A program made the position numbers and the translations under genes. Shown here one piece after another: positions 22,456 through 32,749 of a stretch of 64,000 nt of DNA. This DNA comes from Sporopachydermia quercuum (taxonomy: Eukaryota > Ascomycota > Sporopachydermiomycetes > Sporopachydermiales > Sporopachydermiaceae). How positions within the stretch are numbered: position 1 is the stretch's first letter; the number at the start of each line of letters is the position of its first letter. Under the pieces are notes generated by a model that was given only the letters and a program-made list of their open reading frames with translations, did no database searches and was not told where the DNA came from. The DNA lies in assembly GCA_001599295.1 (NCBI GenBank), contig BCGN01000001.1, positions 2,046,001 to 2,110,000 of the forward strand, given 5' to 3'.

Positions 22456-24183
22456 CTATTTTCTTGATTTCCCTTTCCTTTGGAGCTTCTTCTTCTCATA
22501 TTTCTTGATCTTATGAGTCCTTTTCTCTCTTTTCTCTTCCTTAGCTAACTGCTTTCTTTCTTTTTTTACTTCCTTGTTTTCATGTTTCTTACCTTTCAAA
22601 GGCTTTAGCTTCCTCCTTCGAGGGTTGTCTCCATCTGATTCATCTTCAGAATCCTCATCTGAATCATAGTCAGATTCATCATTGGAATCTTCCGATTCCA
22701 AACCTTCCGAAACATTTTCTTCCAGATGGCCTTCCAAGTGTTTTTCTGAGGTTTTCTCCCTGTCCGACTTTTCTTGAGTTTTCTTCTCTTTGCTTTCGAT
22801 ACATTTTTCAGCATTATTCATGATCGATTCTCCCTCTTCTGTTTTTCCTTCTTTTGTTCCTTCTGGCAACAAAGACCTATAAATCAAATTATCACCTTGG
22901 CCTTTATTCAGCTTCTCAATATCTCTTTCAACATCAAAAACTTCATTGAGATTTCTTGGAATGTATGCGGAACGAAATATAGCATCATTTAACTCACTAT
23001 CTTCCATTGATTCACCGAAATTCTCCATTGGCGGATTGTCTGCCAGATAGTCCATTAGTGATTCAACTGACTCATCCTTATCAAAAGGAACTTTTGGGTC
23101 TTTCATGGTAGCAAATGCAAATATTTCTCTTTCAGAATAAACAGCTACACCATTTCTCCTAAAATAATCATTTACATTCTTGATATCCATTCTTAAAAAC
23201 TCAAAACTTCTAGGATGACTGTGTTCCACTGATTGGGATACATCAATAACATAAACTCTTTCATTATGATAAATAAGATTGTATTCACTCAAATCCGCAT
23301 GAACCAAATGACATTTATTATAAAGTATTCGTATGATTCCTAATACTTCATAGTATATCAATTGATAGTTATCATCTTTGATTGCAGCATCTTTTAATCT
23401 TGGTGATGCCCAGCCATTAGGTTCTTTGATCAGTTCCATTACTAAAACATGAGATTGTAAAGCAATTGGTTCTGGAGATAAAATTCCTGATGAATAAATT
23501 CTTTTTAGATTCCTCATTTCCTTTTCAGCCCAAGTTTTAACCATTTTTCTTGGATTGTGCCGATTATAGCCAAATCTGTACCGATACTCTCCTGACACAT
23601 ATCTATCACGATCTTTAAAAATTAGAATCGAAGTTTTATAAATTTTTACTGCTCTCTGTAAATCAGTTGAATGTGGAACATCAGCATAGTAAACATTAGC
23701 TTCTTTACCTGTACTTATACATCCCCTTAGTTCCGATATGTATTCTTTATTAACTAATGTCTGAAGGAACTTTCTTGTTCTCCTATCTAGCACTTGATCG
23801 ACAGTCGCCCTATCAGCTTTATCCGTATGATTGACCTTCTTGATTGAAAATTCATCGGATTTGATCTGATTTTTGAACCTGGAAAATATTCCACCTTCTC
23901 TAAATGCGGACTGGCTTTTATTCCCAATATTTGGCATAAGAGGTTGCTGCTTCTCACTAACGCCAGCTTTAGAGTCAATGATGATCTCTTTAAGTGTCAA
24001 GTCACCAAAGATTTCTTGATACTCTCCATCAGAGGAAACTGAGTCATCCGAGCTTTCGCCAGTATCAAAATCAATATCATCGTCACCGTTTTCTATGCCG
24101 TAGAAATAGTTCAAGTCCGTCACCTTCATTTGACTTGATACTCGCTGTGAGAGCTTTTCTATCTCACTGACATCATCAGTCAT
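22456..24183 (-). CDS. RIO1: Rio1 atypical protein kinase
   Basis: Rio1 is an atypical kinase/ATPase that acts late in cytoplasmic maturation of the 40S ribosomal subunit. In the 575 residues the P-loop is STGKEANVY (157-165), the Rio1 rather than Rio2 form, with Lys180 in AVKIYK. The catalytic loop is HADLSEYN (295-302, Asp297) and the metal-binding loop IDVSQ (313-317, Asp314) replaces DFG. An acidic segment at 31-60 (ENGDDDIDFDTGESSDDSVS) precedes the kinase. The C-terminal ~110 residues are first acidic (SEDSNDESDYDSDEDSEDES), then very basic (KKHENKEVKKERKQLAKEEK), as in other Rio1 tails with phosphorylation and localisation signals. Start at 24183 is the first ATG and matches the family N terminus. 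RIO1 and SEN1 diverge from a shared 1.3-kb region. Confidence 0.95.
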   Translation of the reverse strand: MTDDVSEIEKLSQRVSSQMKVTDLNYFYGIENGDDDIDFDTGESSDDSVSSDGEYQEIFGDLTLKEIIIDSKAGVSEKQQPLMPNIGNKSQSAFREGGIFSRFKNQIKSDEFSIKKVNHTDKADRATVDQVLDRRTRKFLQTLVNKEYISELRGCISTGKEANVYYADVPHSTDLQRAVKIYKTSILIFKDRDRYVSGEYRYRFGYNRHNPRKMVKTWAEKEMRNLKRIYSSGILSPEPIALQSHVLVMELIKEPNGWASPRLKDAAIKDDNYQLIYYEVLGIIRILYNKCHLVHADLSEYNLIYHNERVYVIDVSQSVEHSHPRSFEFLRMDIKNVNDYFRRNGVAVYSEREIFAFATMKDPKVPFDKDESVESLMDYLADNPPMENFGESMEDSELNDAIFRSAYIPRNLNEVFDVERDIEKLNKGQGDNLIYRSLLPEGTKEGKTEEGESIMNNAEKCIESKEKKTQEKSDREKTSEKHLEGHLEENVSEGLESEDSNDESDYDSDEDSEDESDGDNPRRRKLKPLKGKKHENKEVKKERKQLAKEEKREKRTHKIKKYEKKKLQRKGKSRK

Positions 24184-25495
24184 TTCGATAAAACTTGAAC
24201 TTCTGAAGCTACTTCAAAGATACCAGTAGTTTTATAGGGCACTTCTTAAATCAATCAAACAATTTAACAAACACAATTTTTCGTATCTATACCGATAATC
24301 TATCTATTAAATGTAATAGAAAGCTCTTATACTAGACCCAAAAGCTCCTTTCAATCCAGCGTCATAACCAACTTGACATAGTGAAAAAAGTGCCCATACA
24401 AATTAAAATTTTTTTCACATGATTTAGGTGAGATGGGAAAAGATGTGAAGTGGTTGTAAGTGAGAAATAACGGAGACTATGAGGTGAAGAATAGGAAGAT
24501 TAGGTTGAGATGGTCTCCGCTTGATGTCAGAGGGAATGAAGAGGGTACAAGGAGAATGATGAATTCAGGACGATAGAATGTTGAAATTTGCTGGAAGTAG
24601 TAGAGCAATAGATTCTTTGAAATTTTTTCTTTCAGTTTCGGATTCACCAAAAAACATGCTATAATTATAAATTGATGGGATTCGTATAATACTTGATATG
24701 TTAGAATATCGGAGACTATATCACCGCAAGGTTTAAGTTTCAGAAATATGCATCTATTCTGTAAATGCAAACTCTAAATCAACATTTTCCCAGCTCACAT
24801 CAACTTTCAACTACATTTTTTCCTTTCACTCTTTGTACCCACCAAAATTCCTTCTAAATTGCAAAAAATGAAGTATACTCTTCGATTTGCAATCAAAAGC
24901 TATATCTAACATTTACTCAATTTACCCTTTAAACTCATCCTAAATAGCCTTTCCTTTTCAACATCATCAACAAAGCTTTAGTTCCCTAACACTCCTTCTA
25001 AATTTTTAAGGTAATATAATTTAAACCTTAATCAACAATACCGGAAATAATATGTCGCGAGTACAAATGAGAAAAAAATCACAATCTTCAAACTTATCGA
25101 TTTCCACTCAAATCATACCTATCAAATACTCACGTTTTACTATACAGATAGTTGTAAAATCTTTATATTAACCTATCTAAACATACAGGAGGTAATCATC
25201 ATTGAACTAGGCGTTGGTAATGGGTTTCCAGCTGAATAATTGTATTGCTTATTGACGTATCTGATGGGACGTACATTATAGAAGGCGCATCAGTGGATTG
25301 TATACTGACATTTGATGATACGAGCAGCACGATAAGTTTCAGAAAAGATAGTAAACACTTTTTAGGATATCCGAGCTCATAGCGGTATATATCTATTGCC
25401 TAATTTGACAGGTTTCTTATAGAACAGGAAGCTTAAAATTGAATTGGACACAAAGTAGCACATGACAGAGATTCAGCTTGGGTGTGAAACTGTAA
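24184..25495. other. divergent promoter region, RIO1 and SEN1
   Basis: 1.3 kb, AT-rich. A 97-codon minus-strand frame at 24477-24770 (MHLQNRCIFLKLKPCGDIVS...) is open but resembles no family I know and has no conserved pattern, so it is not called. Nothing else is supported. Confidence 0.4.
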
Positions 25496-28400
25496 ATGTC
25501 GGAAAAGACACAACCAGATACGGAACGGAGTTCCGATGCCGCTTCCGTTTCTGCTTCTGCCTCTGCTTCTGAGTCNAGGAGAAGCTCGGCTATATCGCCC
25601 AACGAGGAAAGTTGTCCAGAACCGCAGCAGCAGCTCAGCATGAAAATGGAACTGGAAGAACTCGGTAAAGATATTTCAAAGAGCCGAGCCAACTTTGCCG
25701 ATGACCGCCAACAAGAACTAATGCGTCGAGCCATTCTGTTGCTTGGTAAGTTGGACGATCGGCACTGGTTTTGTGATGATAATGTATGTCCTGTTGCCGT
25801 TCATACATTGCTACTATTTTCATTTGATCCNAACGCTTCAGCATTAGTATGGCTAAAACAGCGTCTTTCGGTACAATTGAGTCGATGTTACCAATGCATT
25901 CGGCATTTTCATCTCGGAAGAGCTGAGCTTCGAAACGATTTAGTTGCAATCTCAGGATTAGGTATTATAGAAGTAAATACGTTCATGTATACAATATTTA
26001 CCTGGCTTGCTTCGGAAACGGAAGGCAAGCTTCGGAAGGGAATTGAAATGGTACAAAAATTTGAAGAGGATCACCCGGTGGAAGAAAAGGAAATTGACAA
26101 AGCTTCAGGAACCGCCGGATATCACACGGCAGAAAACAGAGCATTATTCGCATCATTATCAAATGATGTTCTTGTAGCATACTACGATTGTTTCACTTGT
26201 TGTTATTTATTACGGATGAACTCGGAATTACGGCAATTATTCTCTAGTTTATTCCGAAAGCTTATTTCACGGAATCTCAGATTCACGGAATCTCATGTAC
26301 TTCCGTTGGTGGTTTATCTTTGTTTTAATGATGATGAAAATTCTAGTTACTCGGCAGAAAATGTCACTTCACTGTCAATTTGTGACCCAGAAATCAAAGA
26401 TTGGGTCCGTGAAACCTTAATGTCTCTGCCCCGGAATAATTCGGAAAAAATTAACACCGGAACTACTCGGTTGACGTTCCCCATGGATCCATTATTGTTA
26501 GAGGAATTCAACTTTTATTTGATAGAGATTCAGAAACCGCAATCATTCCCGGAATTAGAGATGAAATTTTGGTCGGAACTTTCGTTTTTCTCAGATTGGT
26601 GGAGTGTAGAAAGTTTAATAAAAGGTCTTGGAAGTATTCCCTTATTAGAAAAGCTGCGAGCGGATATAACTCCGGGATTATATCCGTTGTTTGAACTGTT
26701 CTCCAAGAGACTGGCCCTTGAAACGTACAGACGGAAAGAATTACTTCCGGTCTTACTTCGAAATCTCGGATGTTTNTCCCGGGCTTTCGGGNCACAGTTG
26801 CATACGGATTTATATGTATTATCGGATGATTTCACACCTGAAAAACTGCTTAATATAACCCAAGCTGATGACTTTTTAACTTCCGCCTCGGAACTGAAAC
26901 CCAAAAGTCAACTCCGGACTTCAGAGCTGGATCGAGATGTCGCAAATCTCTCCGATTTATCCGAATGGCTTGAACCATATCTAAAAACCCTAAACCCCGA
27001 AACTTTATCATCGACAGTACTACAAACAATGGATAACATATTANGAATTTTATCTTTATCATCTGGAGAAAAGGAAAATACGGAAAAGATAAAGGAACCA
27101 GAAGATCCCTCGGAAATGAACCAAGCGACCTGTCTTTGGACCTGCGTATATTATTTGATCCAAGAGGGGTTTGATATTTCCCTTTATGGTAGTCTCAACG
27201 CATCGAATGGGGAACTATTCGCTAAACTATCGGTATTACTTCCTTTTCGGGAAATAATTGAGGACAACCACAAAAATATCATCACTCCGTTTACCCAATT
27301 AGGTGGGCTTCCTTCNGATATCTGCAAAACCATCCAAACCTTATCTGCTACCGCCATCAACCGAATTCTCACTTATGACATTACGTTAATGGCCCAAGAA
27401 ACCATTCTTTTCTCAACCGGAAACAATATTCTNCCGTCATCNCTGCCTGNTTCNTTCCACGTTAAATTCTGGAATTACGCTCGAAAAACTTGCCGAGCTG
27501 ATGTTTTCTTAGTGCAGCAAATATTTCGAGCATTTAGAAACGTTGTAGCCGTTTCCATTATTCCTGAACCTAAATCTGACGAGAGTCCGGAAACTATATC
27601 CGATTCAACAAATAAAATCAGTTTAGACAAAACTGAAACAATACAAACCTCGGTTCAAAAGTTCAACTCGGTCTCAGAACAAATTTTCCGAGCTATTCAA
27701 TCACTATTAGTAAGGATCGGAGATTATGACGGAGATATTCTCCGATCCAGCATTCTAAATTCACCGGAAGCTTTAGAAGGGGTGTTTTCCGCTATGCTAT
27801 CAGTGAATGTTCAGATAAAAGAGGCGGCTACGGATATTTTGTACCAAAGCTTTGATGACGATGAATTAGGAAATAGCTCTGATATTGTTTCCGATATTGG
27901 TTCTGACATTAATTCTGATCTAGGGTCATTGTCGGTTAGAATNAAAGCATTACGGAAATTATGCCTATCATCTTTAGAATCCACGCTTTTNGCTTTCAAT
28001 CAACTTCTCCGTACTGTTATTATGTCTACCGGTTTTCCCTCTTGCCCTAAAGCAATCAAGTTTCAAATGGATATCCTATCAGTTTTAACTGCNTCTAGAG
28101 GCGGGATACTCCAAGAGTCATTCTTAGAGAAAAATATCGGAGATTATATGCAATTGAAGAGATTCTGGCGCCGAAGCTGGGAATTTTTAGGATATGTTTT
28201 TGTACAGATTTTCCAATGGGCCGAGCATTATTCATTCCGAGTTCTGGTGGAATTTACCCGAGATGTTCTTGATTATAGCAACCGATTAATAGATACGCTT
28301 CCAGTGTTTTCCGAATCATTATCTATCTCCGTTCCGACCGATCGGGTGAACCGGATGCTTGTCGGATGTGTTGTTAAAGCTGTTCCGAATATGATTTCTT

Positions 28401-31400
28401 GGCTTCGGCTTGGAGATGAATCATTGTTACGGTCCTGTGTACGGATGATTACTTTAGTATTAGATATACTTAAGGAACAAGGAGAACCCTTAGCCAATGA
28501 AATAACGGAAAAATTAGCATGGTATGGTGGAACGGAAGATCGGAAGTACCGAAGTAAGCTCACCGAAGCTCAAAAATCTGANCTAATAAGCCGTGCTCGG
28601 TACTTTGATGAGAAACTGGTGGAAGGCGTTATTCTGCAATATCAGGAGAAATTACGGCAAGTTGCGGAACGGAAGAAAATTATGGATACAGTCAGCAGAT
28701 CTGTTACTCCTGCCGCTATTATTTCGGGAATGTCAAAGCGCGTTGGAACTTCCAGTTATGATAACAGCAAAAATCGCGGAAATAATACCAGAAAAACAGA
28801 ATACAATTTATCTTCAAAGAATCCAGCAATTTCTTCCGATATCGAAATTATTGAAACTTCGGCATCTACTCAAACACGGAAGACTCAGGACGTTCTTTCC
28901 GCAATTAAGACATTAAGTAATCCACAGGAACGTATGAAAATAGGGTTTAGACCCATTCCAGCCGTTCCGACATTTCCTAGGGATAAACAGCCAAAAATNA
29001 CTGCATTCGCAAAACATTCAGCTCCATCTGTTCCAAGAACAAGCAACTTCAACTTTCCTTCCTCTCATTCCGCTTCCTTGGCACCCCATTCCGCTGTTGT
29101 TGCCGATGGAACATCTCGAATGAGCATGATGGAAAAAGCTCGGGAGGACCTTCGGAAGAAAAGGTCAATGGAAGCAAACATGCAAAAATTATACACTTCA
29201 ACACCATCGCTTAAGGGCAAAACGTTGGTTATTCATCCGGCAAGACCGGCTGGATTCCGGGTCGGTACGGAGACCGATAAACTTGAGTCTAAATCTGGCA
29301 ATGCCGACCCGATACCGTTACCGGATCCGGAAAAGATTATAGCNAAATTAGGCTTAGCCGATAACGAACATAACAATTCTTCCTCTGACGAGGACGATTG
29401 CGATTTCGCTTCCTTATTCGGAAATTCCTCTGAATCAGGCAAATCCCATATTAGGAAACTATCCCGTAATACGCCGGGATCTCTTTCCGTTTTCGATAAA
29501 GAACGCCAAGAACGGTATATGCGTGAAAGACTGAACGTTAATTTAAGTCCTTTGTACCAGCAGATTCTTCTTTGGAAATTTTCCGCTTCGGGTGAATTTC
29601 CCCTCGGAAAAACTAGGGATTCTTATAAACCAGTTGCGGATTCCTTCCGTTCCGTTAAAGAATATCAGGCCATTTTTGAACCCCTTTTACTATTAGAATG
29701 TTGGCAGCATTTACAAGCTGCTAAACAGACGTCTTCAGATAAGCCCTTCCGAATTGTTTTGGGCACTCGAACTACCACAGATTGTTTTTTCGATATTTAT
29801 GCCTCAATTGAGAGAAGCGTATTAGAACAACAACGTCTTTCCGACGCCGATTTGATTGCTTTGGCGTTATCGTGTGATTCTGATAATCTCACGGGAAAAC
29901 CTGGAGTGGAACTACTTGCAGCAAAACCTAATTCCTGTTTAGGTAAAATAACCGAGATCAAACCCACTTCTGCAGGCTATACAGATATAGTAATTCGGGT
30001 ATCTTCGGAAGGAAACTTCGGTGTTGGATTGGCTCCTAGAACTGAAGTGGTTGCCGTTAAACTAATGGCAATGCCGACAATTGAACGTGAGTTTTCTTCC
30101 GTCCGAGGATTACCCTACTATGATTTAGGCCAACAGATTGTTCGGGCTGAACCTGCAGACGTTGCACAGGCTCCTTGGGCAGAAATCCGGGATATCATGA
30201 CACTATATAAAGTTAATCAGTCACAAGCAAGAGCCATTTCTGGGTCATCTCGAGCCGAAGGATTCTCCCTAATTCAGGGACCGCCCGGAACAGGTAAAAC
30301 GAAAACCATTTTAGGTTTGCTAGGTCATTTGATCCGGTTCGACACTACCACCGCTAGAGGAGAAGTAGTGGGGCAACCGGTAGATCCGAAAATAGGTAAT
30401 AGTACGAATCGCACCCGGTCTGGGCCAGGTTTTTCCGGTTCTTCAAGTCAATATTCGAATTTCGAGGCAGGAAACGGTTCTGTACTTAATTCGGAAATCT
30501 CTACGGCCAAAAAGTCTGCACCTATACTTGTTTGTGCCCCTAGTAACGCAGCAGTAGACGAATTGGTTATTCGGATAAGAGACACGTTGCAGGCAAAAGT
30601 TGTTCGGCTGGGCCGATCGGAAGCAATCCATCCTAAAGTTCGAGACACAACTTTAGAGGAGTTAGTGGAGCGGGAATTGACTAAAAACCGAGAAGCCGCC
30701 TCGGAGTCGGCCCGGTTGAAAGCGGAAGTTCGGCAGATCTTGGAAGAGCGGGTAATTATCCGGGCTAAGCTAAACGACACCTCGGTACAAGAAGTCGAAA
30801 TCTCGAAACTAGAAACTCGACTGCAAGTATTGAACCGTCGGAAGCGGATATTGGACCGACAGTTAGATGAACAAAGAGAACAGAATGCAGTTTCGGACCG
30901 GAACCGAGAAATTGACCGTCGGAACCTACAAAAGCAAATCCTATCCAAAGCGGAAGTAATATGTGCGACTTTATCCGGTTCCGCTCATGATTCATTAGTA
31001 AATCTCGGCGTTCGGTTCGACATCGTTGTCATAGATGAAGCAGCTCAGTGTGTAGAATTGTCGGCAGTTATTCCTCTTCGGTACGGTTGTCGGAAGTGTA
31101 TTATGGTTGGTGATCCGAATCAGCTTCCGCCTACAGTTTTATCTCCGGCTGCATCAGCGTTACGTTATGAACAGAGTTTATTTGTTCGAATGCAAAGGAA
31201 CAAACCGGGAGCGGAACACTTATTAGATGTCCAATATCGGATGCATCCAGAAATATCAGCATTTCCAAGCCGAGAATTCTATAACTCTCGGCTTCTTGAT
31301 GGGCCCGAGATGAGACAATTAACTGAAAGACCTTGGCATAAAGAGCCTTGGTTCGGACCCTATTTACTGTATGATATCGGATCCGGGCAGCAAGGACAAT

Positions 31401-32749
31401 CAGAACGGTCGAAATCATTCCACAATCAGCAAGAAGCTCAAGCCGCAGTAGAATTAGTACAAGAGTTATTCCGAAGGTTCCCCACGGAAGAGTTTATGGG
31501 TAAGATCGGAATTATTTCTCCGTATAAGGAGCAAGTTAAGCTTCTTCGGAGTTTGTTCTTCCGAGCTTTCCGAGATATTGGAATCTCGGAGATTGTCGAT
31601 TTTAACTCTGTGGACGGATTTCAAGGCCAAGAAAAAGAAATTGTAATTTTGTCCTGTGTCCGAGCGTCGGACAACGACACAACAGTTGGGTTTCTTGGAG
31701 ATACCCGGAGAATGAATGTGGCTTTGACGCGGTCTAAAAGCAGTTTATGGATATTGGGAAATATTGTATCATTACGTAAACACCATGTCTGGAAAGACTT
31801 AGTGGCTGATGCCATCACTAGAGGAAAAGCGGTTAGAGTTAAAGGAAATATCCGTGAGACAATAAGCAACTGGTCACAAGGAAGAGAACCTGCGATTGTG
31901 GATGCCGAGATTGGCTACAAACGGAAGGAATTTCCAAATCGAAATTTGGAAGTCAGGGCGAAACCGGAAGTGGGTGCGGAAGTAGAAAGAGGAAGAGGAA
32001 GAGGAATAAATGCTTACAGGAATCACGGAATGAAAGCTGATGCCGACGTAGAGGGCTACAAACGAAGGAAAAGATCTAATCAGTTCTCAAATAAGGAATC
32101 TATCGGAGACAGTNTTACTGAATGGGGGAATAAATCAACGAAAATTCTCCAATCGGAAAGAGACAAAGACCTAAAACGGAAGCTAGAAAGAAAAGCTGGA
32201 AAAAAAGCTGAAAAGAAAGCAGTGAAGAAAGCAGAAAAGAAACTTAAGCGTAAAGAAGATAAAGTTAGGACCTCGGAAGAAAGCAATGAAGTTACCGAAA
32301 ACCCCGATTCTGATTCAAGCATAGAAACTAACCGGGATAACTCAGAGCTCTCCGATGGCCGAACAAGCTTTTGGGCTCGAATGAATAAAAAATCACAAAA
32401 CATACCAACAGGAAAACGGAAATACTCGTTCTCTAATAGTAACGGAGCGGGAGCTTCGTATAATATTTATCCGAAAAATAGCCCTGCTGAAGCTTTAAAG
32501 GTTAATAATAGCCTAGAATTACCACCGAAACCAAAACCGAAACTAACGAGAGGACGGGGAAATCCTAAAGAGTCTAATATTCTCCGGACGGGTAACAACG
32601 GCAGTAAATTACCGCCTAAATCTCCTGCATCTGTTTATGAATCTCGAGCTTCGATTCCGAAAGGTCCAACAAGGGAAACTCCGGAATCTCCGGCAACTAA
32701 AGTTTTCCGACGCAAGGAAAGCGATATGTTCATACGACGGAAACGATGA
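25496..32749 (+). CDS. SEN1: Sen1-type superfamily 1B RNA/DNA helicase
   Basis: Sen1 (senataxin) unwinds RNA:DNA hybrids and ends short RNA polymerase II transcripts with Nrd1-Nab3 in the nucleus. The 2417-residue protein, slightly longer than S. cerevisiae Sen1 (2231), has no intron. Residues 1 to ~1100 form the helical N-terminal domain; ~1130-1400 is a Ser-rich linker. The Upf1-like helicase follows: Q motif and Walker A GPPGTGKTKT from 1595, motif Ib region APSNAAVDELVIRIRD, Walker B IDEAAQ (1846-1851), GDPNQLPPTVLSP, QYRMHPEIS (1913 on), VDGFQGQEKEIVILSCVRAS and MNVALTRSKSSLWILGN. The last ~280 residues are basic (KKAEKKLKRKEDK), as in nuclear localisation tails. Seventeen single Ns fall in the gene, 13 of them at third codon positions. 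Arginine is almost always CGN here. Confidence 0.97.
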   Translation: MSEKTQPDTERSSDAASVSASASASEXRRSSAISPNEESCPEPQQQLSMKMELEELGKDISKSRANFADDRQQELMRRAILLLGKLDDRHWFCDDNVCPVAVHTLLLFSFDXNASALVWLKQRLSVQLSRCYQCIRHFHLGRAELRNDLVAISGLGIIEVNTFMYTIFTWLASETEGKLRKGIEMVQKFEEDHPVEEKEIDKASGTAGYHTAENRALFASLSNDVLVAYYDCFTCCYLLRMNSELRQLFSSLFRKLISRNLRFTESHVLPLVVYLCFNDDENSSYSAENVTSLSICDPEIKDWVRETLMSLPRNNSEKINTGTTRLTFPMDPLLLEEFNFYLIEIQKPQSFPELEMKFWSELSFFSDWWSVESLIKGLGSIPLLEKLRADITPGLYPLFELFSKRLALETYRRKELLPVLLRNLGCXSRAFGXQLHTDLYVLSDDFTPEKLLNITQADDFLTSASELKPKSQLRTSELDRDVANLSDLSEWLEPYLKTLNPETLSSTVLQTMDNILXILSLSSGEKENTEKIKEPEDPSEMNQATCLWTCVYYLIQEGFDISLYGSLNASNGELFAKLSVLLPFREIIEDNHKNIITPFTQLGGLPXDICKTIQTLSATAINRILTYDITLMAQETILFSTGNNIXPSXLPXXFHVKFWNYARKTCRADVFLVQQIFRAFRNVVAVSIIPEPKSDESPETISDSTNKISLDKTETIQTSVQKFNSVSEQIFRAIQSLLVRIGDYDGDILRSSILNSPEALEGVFSAMLSVNVQIKEAATDILYQSFDDDELGNSSDIVSDIGSDINSDLGSLSVRXKALRKLCLSSLESTLXAFNQLLRTVIMSTGFPSCPKAIKFQMDILSVLTXSRGGILQESFLEKNIGDYMQLKRFWRRSWEFLGYVFVQIFQWAEHYSFRVLVEFTRDVLDYSNRLIDTLPVFSESLSISVPTDRVNRMLVGCVVKAVPNMISWLRLGDESLLRSCVRMITLVLDILKEQGEPLANEITEKLAWYGGTEDRKYRSKLTEAQKSXLISRARYFDEKLVEGVILQYQEKLRQVAERKKIMDTVSRSVTPAAIISGMSKRVGTSSYDNSKNRGNNTRKTEYNLSSKNPAISSDIEIIETSASTQTRKTQDVLSAIKTLSNPQERMKIGFRPIPAVPTFPRDKQPKXTAFAKHSAPSVPRTSNFNFPSSHSASLAPHSAVVADGTSRMSMMEKAREDLRKKRSMEANMQKLYTSTPSLKGKTLVIHPARPAGFRVGTETDKLESKSGNADPIPLPDPEKIIXKLGLADNEHNNSSSDEDDCDFASLFGNSSESGKSHIRKLSRNTPGSLSVFDKERQERYMRERLNVNLSPLYQQILLWKFSASGEFPLGKTRDSYKPVADSFRSVKEYQAIFEPLLLLECWQHLQAAKQTSSDKPFRIVLGTRTTTDCFFDIYASIERSVLEQQRLSDADLIALALSCDSDNLTGKPGVELLAAKPNSCLGKITEIKPTSAGYTDIVIRVSSEGNFGVGLAPRTEVVAVKLMAMPTIEREFSSVRGLPYYDLGQQIVRAEPADVAQAPWAEIRDIMTLYKVNQSQARAISGSSRAEGFSLIQGPPGTGKTKTILGLLGHLIRFDTTTARGEVVGQPVDPKIGNSTNRTRSGPGFSGSSSQYSNFEAGNGSVLNSEISTAKKSAPILVCAPSNAAVDELVIRIRDTLQAKVVRLGRSEAIHPKVRDTTLEELVERELTKNREAASESARLKAEVRQILEERVIIRAKLNDTSVQEVEISKLETRLQVLNRRKRILDRQLDEQREQNAVSDRNREIDRRNLQKQILSKAEVICATLSGSAHDSLVNLGVRFDIVVIDEAAQCVELSAVIPLRYGCRKCIMVGDPNQLPPTVLSPAASALRYEQSLFVRMQRNKPGAEHLLDVQYRMHPEISAFPSREFYNSRLLDGPEMRQLTERPWHKEPWFGPYLLYDIGSGQQGQSERSKSFHNQQEAQAAVELVQELFRRFPTEEFMGKIGIISPYKEQVKLLRSLFFRAFRDIGISEIVDFNSVDGFQGQEKEIVILSCVRASDNDTTVGFLGDTRRMNVALTRSKSSLWILGNIVSLRKHHVWKDLVADAITRGKAVRVKGNIRETISNWSQGREPAIVDAEIGYKRKEFPNRNLEVRAKPEVGAEVERGRGRGINAYRNHGMKADADVEGYKRRKRSNQFSNKESIGDSXTEWGNKSTKILQSERDKDLKRKLERKAGKKAEKKAVKKAEKKLKRKEDKVRTSEESNEVTENPDSDSSIETNRDNSELSDGRTSFWARMNKKSQNIPTGKRKYSFSNSNGAGASYNIYPKNSPAEALKVNNSLELPPKPKPKLTRGRGNPKESNILRTGNNGSKLPPKSPASVYESRASIPKGPTRETPESPATKVFRRKESDMFIRRKR

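Noticed and set aside
24477-24770. 97-codon minus-strand frame between RIO1 and SEN1
   Set aside because: AT-driven composition, no recognisable motif, and it lies in the shared promoter region of two divergent genes.
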